Positions 9,436 through 13,064 of a stretch of 13,064 bases of DNA are shown in pieces. Under the pieces are notes generated by a model that saw only the letters and a program-made list of their open reading frames with translations, did not search any database and was not told the origin of the DNA. The first letter of the stretch is position 1. Each line of letters opens with the position of its first letter. A program made the position numbers and the translations under genes. This stretch comes from Verrucomicrobiales bacterium (GTDB lineage: Bacteria; Verrucomicrobiota; Verrucomicrobiia; Verrucomicrobiales; SLCJ01). Location of the stretch: NCBI GenBank assembly GCA_007125835.1, contig SLCJ01000025.1, positions 1 to 13,064 of the forward strand, given 5' to 3'.

Positions 9436-9921
9436 TTACCCTTCCGGCACCGGCTTCATTTCGGCATCCGCCCGCCAGACCCGATGCCGGACTTCCACGC
9501 CTTCCGGTGCGTAGACCACGAGCGGCAGGCGGCTGTTGTAGCGCAGCAGCTGGATTTCCCCGCCCAAAGTGATGAATCGCTCCACTTCCGGGGCGTCCGG
9601 ATCGATGCCGATCAAAGTCCCACCCATTGGGCCGAGTTCCTCCAGCACATAGCGGGTGAACCCCCAGCCCTCGATGCGCACGGCCTCCAGGCTGCCGCCG
9701 AAAAAATAGTGGTTCACCGGATCGGTCGACACCAGCTTGCCGATTTGCAATTCCACCCGCAGCGAATCCTCGTCGTTGTGCGGCGGCAGCATCAGCACAT
9801 GGCGGGTCATGCCGACCTCGGGGGGTGGAAATGCCTTGAGATTGCGCTCGGCTTCGCTTTGGGCCGAAGCGGCCGCAGCCAGGATGAAGCTGGAGAGAAT
9901 GAGAAGGCCGGTTGGTTTCAT
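9436..9921 (-). CDS. eco: Ecotin-like periplasmic serine protease inhibitor
   Basis: This 161-residue protein has a signal peptide (residues 1-20, ending ASA) and a mature part that aligns along its length with E. coli ecotin, an inhibitor of trypsin-fold serine proteases. Landmarks are KAFPPPEVGMTRHVLMLPP (about 29-47), EGWGFTRYVL (84-93), RYNSRLPLVVYAP (127-139) and HRVW (146-149). The reactive loop is GPMGGTLIG. By alignment the P1 residue is Leu103, where E. coli has Met84. The mature protein has no cysteine, so the Cys50-Cys87 disulfide that braces the E. coli reactive loop is missing. No Shine-Dalgarno sequence is present; a promoter sits only 7 bases before the ATG. The in-frame ATG 48 codons upstream gives no signal peptide and is rejected. 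Confidence 0.9.
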   Translation of the reverse strand: MKPTGLLILSSFILAAAASAQSEAERNLKAFPPPEVGMTRHVLMLPPHNDEDSLRVELQIGKLVSTDPVNHYFFGGSLEAVRIEGWGFTRYVLEELGPMGGTLIGIDPDAPEVERFITLGGEIQLLRYNSRLPLVVYAPEGVEVRHRVWRADAEMKPVPEG

Positions 9922-9928
9922 TGTTTTG

Positions 9929-9957
9929 AATATATAAAGAATAAACCATGCCTGCAA
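9929..9957 (-). promoter_or_regulatory. Candidate promoter of the ecotin gene, possibly leaderless
   Basis: Read on the - strand, TTGCAG (9952-9957) and TATATT (9929-9934) are separated by exactly 17 bases. The -10 box ends 7 bases before the ATG at 9921, so transcription would begin at or next to the start codon. The -35 box falls inside dispersed repeat copy B. Confidence 0.5.
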
Positions 9958-9966
9958 ATTTTTATT
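9941..9966. repeat. Dispersed AT-rich repeat, copy B
   Basis: It matches 9213-9238 at 24 of 26 positions (core CATGCCTGCAAATTTTTATT). It lies just upstream of the ecotin gene, about 20 bases from its start codon, and overlaps the putative -35 box. Confidence 0.7.
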
Positions 9967-10047
9967 TGTCCCTGGATGGTCGAACTCCAAAAATTGCTTC
10001 CTGTAGGGATGCCAGAGAGGCGGCGGTGGTCTGACGGGATGCGGGAC

Positions 10048-10084
10048 AAAAAAGCCGAGCGGCATCCGTGGGGAGCCGCCCGGC
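10048..10084 (-). terminator. Intrinsic terminator after the repeat-protein gene
   Basis: Read on the - strand, GCCGGGCGGC pairs with GCCGCTCGGC (10 base pairs including one G-U) over an 11-base loop and is followed by TTTTTT. It lies about 45 bases beyond the stop codon at 10129 and separates this gene from ecotin. Confidence 0.8.
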
Positions 10085-10128
10085 AGAAGTCGAGCGCGGT
10101 TATTTCGTGGCCGCGCCCATTTGATGGG

Positions 10129-10794
10129 TTAGCGATTCGGGCCTGAGCCGTCGCGCGGGCCGTCGCCGGCCTGACGTCCGGTGCCATCACGGGGACCCTG
10201 GCGCTTGCCCTGACCTTTGCCTTGGCCGCTGTCGGGGCCGCGTCCGTCGCCACGGCGTGCTTCAAGCGCGTGGCCGCTGAGCATTTCCAGCGAGCAGTCG
10301 ATGGCGGCATCTACGCCGTCGCTGCAACCCGGGCCTGAGCCGTCACGTGCGCCGCCGCCATTGCGGCGTCCGGAGCCGTCACGCGGTCCTTGTTGTTTGC
10401 CTTTTCCTTTGCCTGCGTTCTTGCCTTGTCCCTGGCCGTCGCAGCCGGCGTTCATTTCCAGCGAGCAGTCGATGGAGGCTTCCGCACCGTCGCTGCAACC
10501 CGGGCCTGAGCCGTCACGTGCGCCGCCGCCATTCTGGCGTCCGGAGCCGTCACGCGGTCCTTGTTGTTTGCCTTTTCCTTTGCCCGCGTTTTTGCCTTGT
10601 CCCTGGCCGTCGCAGCCAGTGTTCATTTCAAGCGAGCAGTCGATGGCTGGAGCGTCGCATTGGCCGCCCTGGCCTTTTCCTTTTCCTTTGCCGGTGCCGT
10701 CGCAATCGCCGCATCCGGCGGCCGAGGCCAGCGATGCCATGGCGGCGATGGTGCCACCGGCAATCCATGTGATGATCCATTTTTTGGTTTTCAT
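10129..10794 (-). CDS. Secreted Gly/Lys/Cys-rich protein with three 57-residue repeats
   Basis: This 221-residue protein has a signal peptide (MKTKKWIITWIAGGTIAAMA then SLASAAG). After it comes GCGDCDGTGKGKGKG, a CxxCxGxG-like segment. Three repeats of exactly 57 residues follow, starting at residues 51, 108 and 165. Each begins IDCSLEM and runs through Gly/Gln/Lys-rich and GPRDGSG motifs. The first two repeats are nearly identical and carry three cysteines each. The third has diverged and kept only the first cysteine. The 171-base DNA repeats are visible at the same spacing. The leader is A/C-rich with no Shine-Dalgarno sequence. The gene is divergent from the DUF362/polyferredoxin pair. I do not recognise the family. 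Metal or Fe-S related roles are speculation based on cysteines and neighbours. Confidence 0.8.
   Translation of the reverse strand: MKTKKWIITWIAGGTIAAMASLASAAGCGDCDGTGKGKGKGQGGQCDAPAIDCSLEMNTGCDGQGQGKNAGKGKGKQQGPRDGSGRQNGGGARDGSGPGCSDGAEASIDCSLEMNAGCDGQGQGKNAGKGKGKQQGPRDGSGRRNGGGARDGSGPGCSDGVDAAIDCSLEMLSGHALEARRGDGRGPDSGQGKGQGKRQGPRDGTGRQAGDGPRDGSGPNR
10132..10644 (-). repeat. Three 171-base in-frame tandem repeats
   Basis: Units are at 10474-10644, 10303-10473 and 10132-10302. The anchor GCGAGCAGTCGATGG recurs on the + strand at 10290, 10461 and 10632, exactly 171 bases apart. The first two units in gene order are almost identical, suggesting recent duplication or gene conversion. Confidence 0.9.
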
Positions 10795-10918
10795 GATTTT
10801 TTGTTTGGTTTGTGGTTCTGGTGGTCTGGAATTCGGGTTTCACAGCCATCCGGCCGCGTTCCTTTTCCTTCCCACTACAATCAAACCACAGCTACATGAA
10901 TTTCCGGGTATCGACGCG

Positions 10919-10934
10919 ATGACAAAATTGTCAT
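10919..10934. promoter_or_regulatory. Candidate operator in the divergent intergenic region
   Basis: ATGACAA-AA-TTGTCAT is an inverted repeat with perfect 7-base arms and a 2-base centre. It lies between the divergent starts at 10794 (- strand) and 11057 (+ strand), so a dimeric regulator bound here could control both. No regulator gene is seen in the window. Confidence 0.45.
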
Positions 10935-11045
10935 TTTTCACCCGGGTGCATGCCGTGTCGCCGGACGCCCGCGGTGAGCCGCTTGGGAAATTCACTTGCG
11001 GGGGGATGGGCCGGGTGTAGTCTGAAATACGCCCCCGCAACCAAA

Positions 11046-11049
11046 AGGA
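11046..11049 (+). promoter_or_regulatory. Shine-Dalgarno site of the DUF362 gene
   Basis: AGGA at 11046-11049 is 7 bases before the ATG. It is notable because most other genes here lack such a site. Confidence 0.6.
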
Positions 11050-11056
11050 ATTAAAA

Positions 11057-12004
11057 ATGAAAACCACGACATTGAAGAGACGCCGGTTCATCGGCGGCGG
11101 CGTGGCGGCGGCGGCCGCTATATCATGGAACAACCCATTGTTTGCCGATGCGCCGACGGGTGCCGGGGATGGGGCCGACGGCGATTCTCCTTGGGATGTG
11201 GTGGCCGTGCGGAATGGGGGGCCGGTGGAAATGTTCGAGGCTGGGATCGCGGCCTTGGGCGGGATGGGGGCGTTCGTTCGCGAGGGGCAGAGCGTGCTGG
11301 TCAAACCCAACATCGCCTGGGATCAACCACCGGAAATCCCCGCCAACACCAACCCGGAACTCGTCGGAGCCATCGTGCGGCACTGCCTCGCCGCCGGCGC
11401 ATCCCGCGTGCTCGTGCTCGATCACACCTGCCACAACTGGGAGCGCAGCTATGAGAACAGCGGCATCGCCGCCGCCGTGACCGAAGCCGGCGGCGTGATG
11501 GGCCACGCCAACCAGGAGCGCCACTACCGTGAGGTGGAATTGCCCGAGGCGCGCAGCCTCAAGACCACGCTTTACCACCGCGAGGTGCTTGAGACCGATG
11601 TGTTCATTAACGTGCCCATACTCAAGCACCACGGCGGCACGCGCCTGACCATGTGCATGAAAAACCTCATGGGCGTTGTCTGGGACCGCCGCTTCTTCCA
11701 TGCCAACAGCCTCGATCAGTGCATCGCCGACTTGTGCTTTGCGCCGCGGGTGCCGGATCTGAATATTCTGGACGCTTTCCGCATCCTCCGCCGCCACGGC
11801 CCGCAGGGCCGCGCTGAGGACGATGGTGAGATCGTTCGTTACCAGATGCTGGGCCGCGACATGGTGGCTCTTGATTCGGCGGGCGCGCGGCTCTTTGGCA
11901 TGGAGCCGCTGGAGGTCGGGCACATCCGCCTTGCAGCGGAAATGGGCGGCGGCGAGGCGGACCTGAGCAAACTGCGGGTCAACCGCATCACCCTTGAGGG
12001 ATGA
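11057..12004 (+). CDS. Tat-exported DUF362 domain protein
   Basis: This 315-residue protein has a twin-arginine signal, LKRRRFIGGG followed by a hydrophobic Ala stretch, so it is probably exported folded, with a cofactor. The DUF362 domain covers most of the rest: VLVKPNIAWD (about 80-89), ASRVLVLDHTCHNW (115-128), and the conserved INVPILKHHGGTRLTMCMKN segment (184-203) followed by LMGVV. No ferredoxin-type CxxCxxC motif is visible in it. The biochemical role of the family is not settled, but members often occur with Fe-S proteins. Its stop overlaps the next start in ATGA, so the two are translationally coupled. An AGGA Shine-Dalgarno site decides the start. Confidence 0.85.
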   Translation: MKTTTLKRRRFIGGGVAAAAAISWNNPLFADAPTGAGDGADGDSPWDVVAVRNGGPVEMFEAGIAALGGMGAFVREGQSVLVKPNIAWDQPPEIPANTNPELVGAIVRHCLAAGASRVLVLDHTCHNWERSYENSGIAAAVTEAGGVMGHANQERHYREVELPEARSLKTTLYHREVLETDVFINVPILKHHGGTRLTMCMKNLMGVVWDRRFFHANSLDQCIADLCFAPRVPDLNILDAFRILRRHGPQGRAEDDGEIVRYQMLGRDMVALDSAGARLFGMEPLEVGHIRLAAEMGGGEADLSKLRVNRITLEG

Positions 12005-13064
12005 AAACAACCCTTTACCGGCACCTGCGCCTGTGGCTGGGAGGCTTGGTGCTCGTGCTCTGCGCGATGGTTTTCGCCGACATCGCCGGATGGCTGCCGG
12101 AGGGCGCGCCGCGTGTGATTTTGTGGTTTCAGTTCGTGCCGTCGCTGCTTTCCTTTTCGACGGGTGGCGGATGGCTGGCCGCTGGATTCTTGCTGGTGGT
12201 GTTGCTCACCGTGCTGTTCGGGCGCGTGTATTGCGCGATGCTCTGCCCCTTGGGTGTGCTGATGGATGTGAGCGCCCGCGTGGCAGGTCGGACCGGCCGC
12301 CGCCGCCGGCTTCCGTATCGTCCGAACCGTCCGGTCGTGCGTGCTCTGGCAGTGGCTGTGTGTGCGGTGGGCCTGCTGGCGGGCACGGCCGTGCCGCTTG
12401 GTCTTCTCGACCCCTATAGTTTGTTCGGAAAAATTGTGGCCACCACCCTGCGTCCGCTGGCTGGCTGGGCGCACGAGGGCTTATCGATTGCCGGCTTGCT
12501 GCCTCCGGCTGCGGTTTCTCCGGTGGCGTGGGGGGCGGCGGGCCTGGGGCTCGGGGCGCTGGTGGTGATCACTGCCATGGCGGTGAAGCGTGGCCGCCTG
12601 TGGTGCAACACGGCCTGTCCGGTGGGCGCGGTGCTTGGATTGCTATCGCGAAAAGCCCGGTTCCGCTTGCGGATTGCCGGGGACGCCTGCGTCGCCTGCT
12701 CGATGTGCGCGCGCGTGTGCCCTGCCCAGTGCATCGACTTCCGCAATTTCAAAATCGATCATTCGCGCTGTGTGATGTGTCTTGAATGTGTGGCATCCTG
12801 CCGCCGCAATGGGATTTCCTTCCGCCGCGAGCTGGTAAAATCAGCGCCATCAGTGCCATCAGCGCCCGCCCAAAGCGAAAAAAAGCAACCGGCATCCGCC
12901 ACAAAGCCAGCCCTGCCGAATGCCAAACGCCGTGCCGCCCTCGGGCTCGCCTTGACACTGCCCGTGGCGGCCCTGACCGCCCGGCAGCAGGAAGGCAGCG
13001 GTGGACAGCAGCGGCGAAGAGGCGGGCATGGGGAAGGCGAGGGACGCGGCGAGGGACGCGGTGA
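12001..13064 (+). CDS. Membrane polyferredoxin with NapH-like CxxxCP motifs (partial, 3' end missing)
   Basis: The frame is open from the ATG at 12001 to the window edge (354 codons) with no stop. It starts in the ATGA overlap with the DUF362 gene. The N-terminal part has several transmembrane segments and two CxxxCP motifs, Cys78/Cys82 (CAMLCPLG) and Cys202/Cys206 (CNTACPVG), like NapH/YccM-type proteins. Two [4Fe-4S] ferredoxin motifs follow: Cys230, 233, 236, 240 and Cys257, 260, 263, 267. A Lys/Pro/Ser-rich linker leads to KRRAALGLALTLPVAALTA (309-327), which resembles a second twin-arginine-like signal or membrane anchor. A Gly/Arg/Glu-rich tail runs to the edge. It probably passes electrons between the membrane and the exported partner. 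Related proteins often carry a further Fe-S domain after such an anchor, which would lie beyond the edge. Confidence 0.88.
   Translation, partial: MKTTLYRHLRLWLGGLVLVLCAMVFADIAGWLPEGAPRVILWFQFVPSLLSFSTGGGWLAAGFLLVVLLTVLFGRVYCAMLCPLGVLMDVSARVAGRTGRRRRLPYRPNRPVVRALAVAVCAVGLLAGTAVPLGLLDPYSLFGKIVATTLRPLAGWAHEGLSIAGLLPPAAVSPVAWGAAGLGLGALVVITAMAVKRGRLWCNTACPVGAVLGLLSRKARFRLRIAGDACVACSMCARVCPAQCIDFRNFKIDHSRCVMCLECVASCRRNGISFRRELVKSAPSVPSAPAQSEKKQPASATKPALPNAKRRAALGLALTLPVAALTARQQEGSGGQQRRRGGHGEGEGRGEGRG

Noticed and set aside
10217..11020. 267-codon Pro/Ser-rich + strand frame over the repeat protein
   Set aside because: It is the antisense of the 171-base repeats and runs into the divergent promoter region; the - strand protein has a signal peptide and terminator.

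Overview
The window is GC-rich (apart from AT-rich intergenic patches) and looks like the chromosome of a Verrucomicrobiota-like bacterium. This rests on a PEP-CTERM exported protein, a REP-associated (RAYT) transposase of the kind common in that group, many genes with A/C-rich leaders and no Shine-Dalgarno sequence, and short dispersed palindromic and AT-rich intergenic repeats. The assignment is an inference from gene content. No rRNA, tRNA or CRISPR array is visible.

Layout. Positions 2-4046 hold a chaperone block, dnaK-groES-groEL, all on + and closed by a strong intrinsic terminator. Next come a PEP-CTERM protein with its own candidate promoter and terminator (4277-5035) and a RAYT transposase (5151-6143). 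The RAYT gene is followed by hairpins and a tandem repeat block (about 6240-6519). On the - strand lies a glycosyltransferase that matches the selenosugar synthase SenB (6576-7547). Then come a small lipoprotein (7911-8138), a two-gene module of a small protein plus a minimal nucleotidyltransferase (8494-9202), and on the - strand a cysteine-free ecotin (9436-9921) and a secreted Gly/Lys/Cys protein built of three 57-residue repeats (10129-10794). Divergent from the last gene is a translationally coupled pair, a Tat-exported DUF362 protein and a membrane polyferredoxin with NapH-like motifs (11057 to the window end). The final gene is cut by the window edge and has no stop codon.

How the genes work together. 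The Hsp70/Hsp60 block is housekeeping protein folding. The DUF362/polyferredoxin pair probably forms an electron-transfer module at the cytoplasmic membrane, and the divergent Cys-rich repeat protein may be linked to it. SenB stands alone: no senA or senC/selD is visible, so any selenosugar product would have to be used by genes elsewhere.

The most interesting points are the orphan SenB, the DUF362/polyferredoxin pair with its divergent repeat protein, the cysteine-less ecotin, the nucleotidyltransferase pair, and a family of short dispersed motifs in several intergenic gaps, including both sides of the transposase gene.
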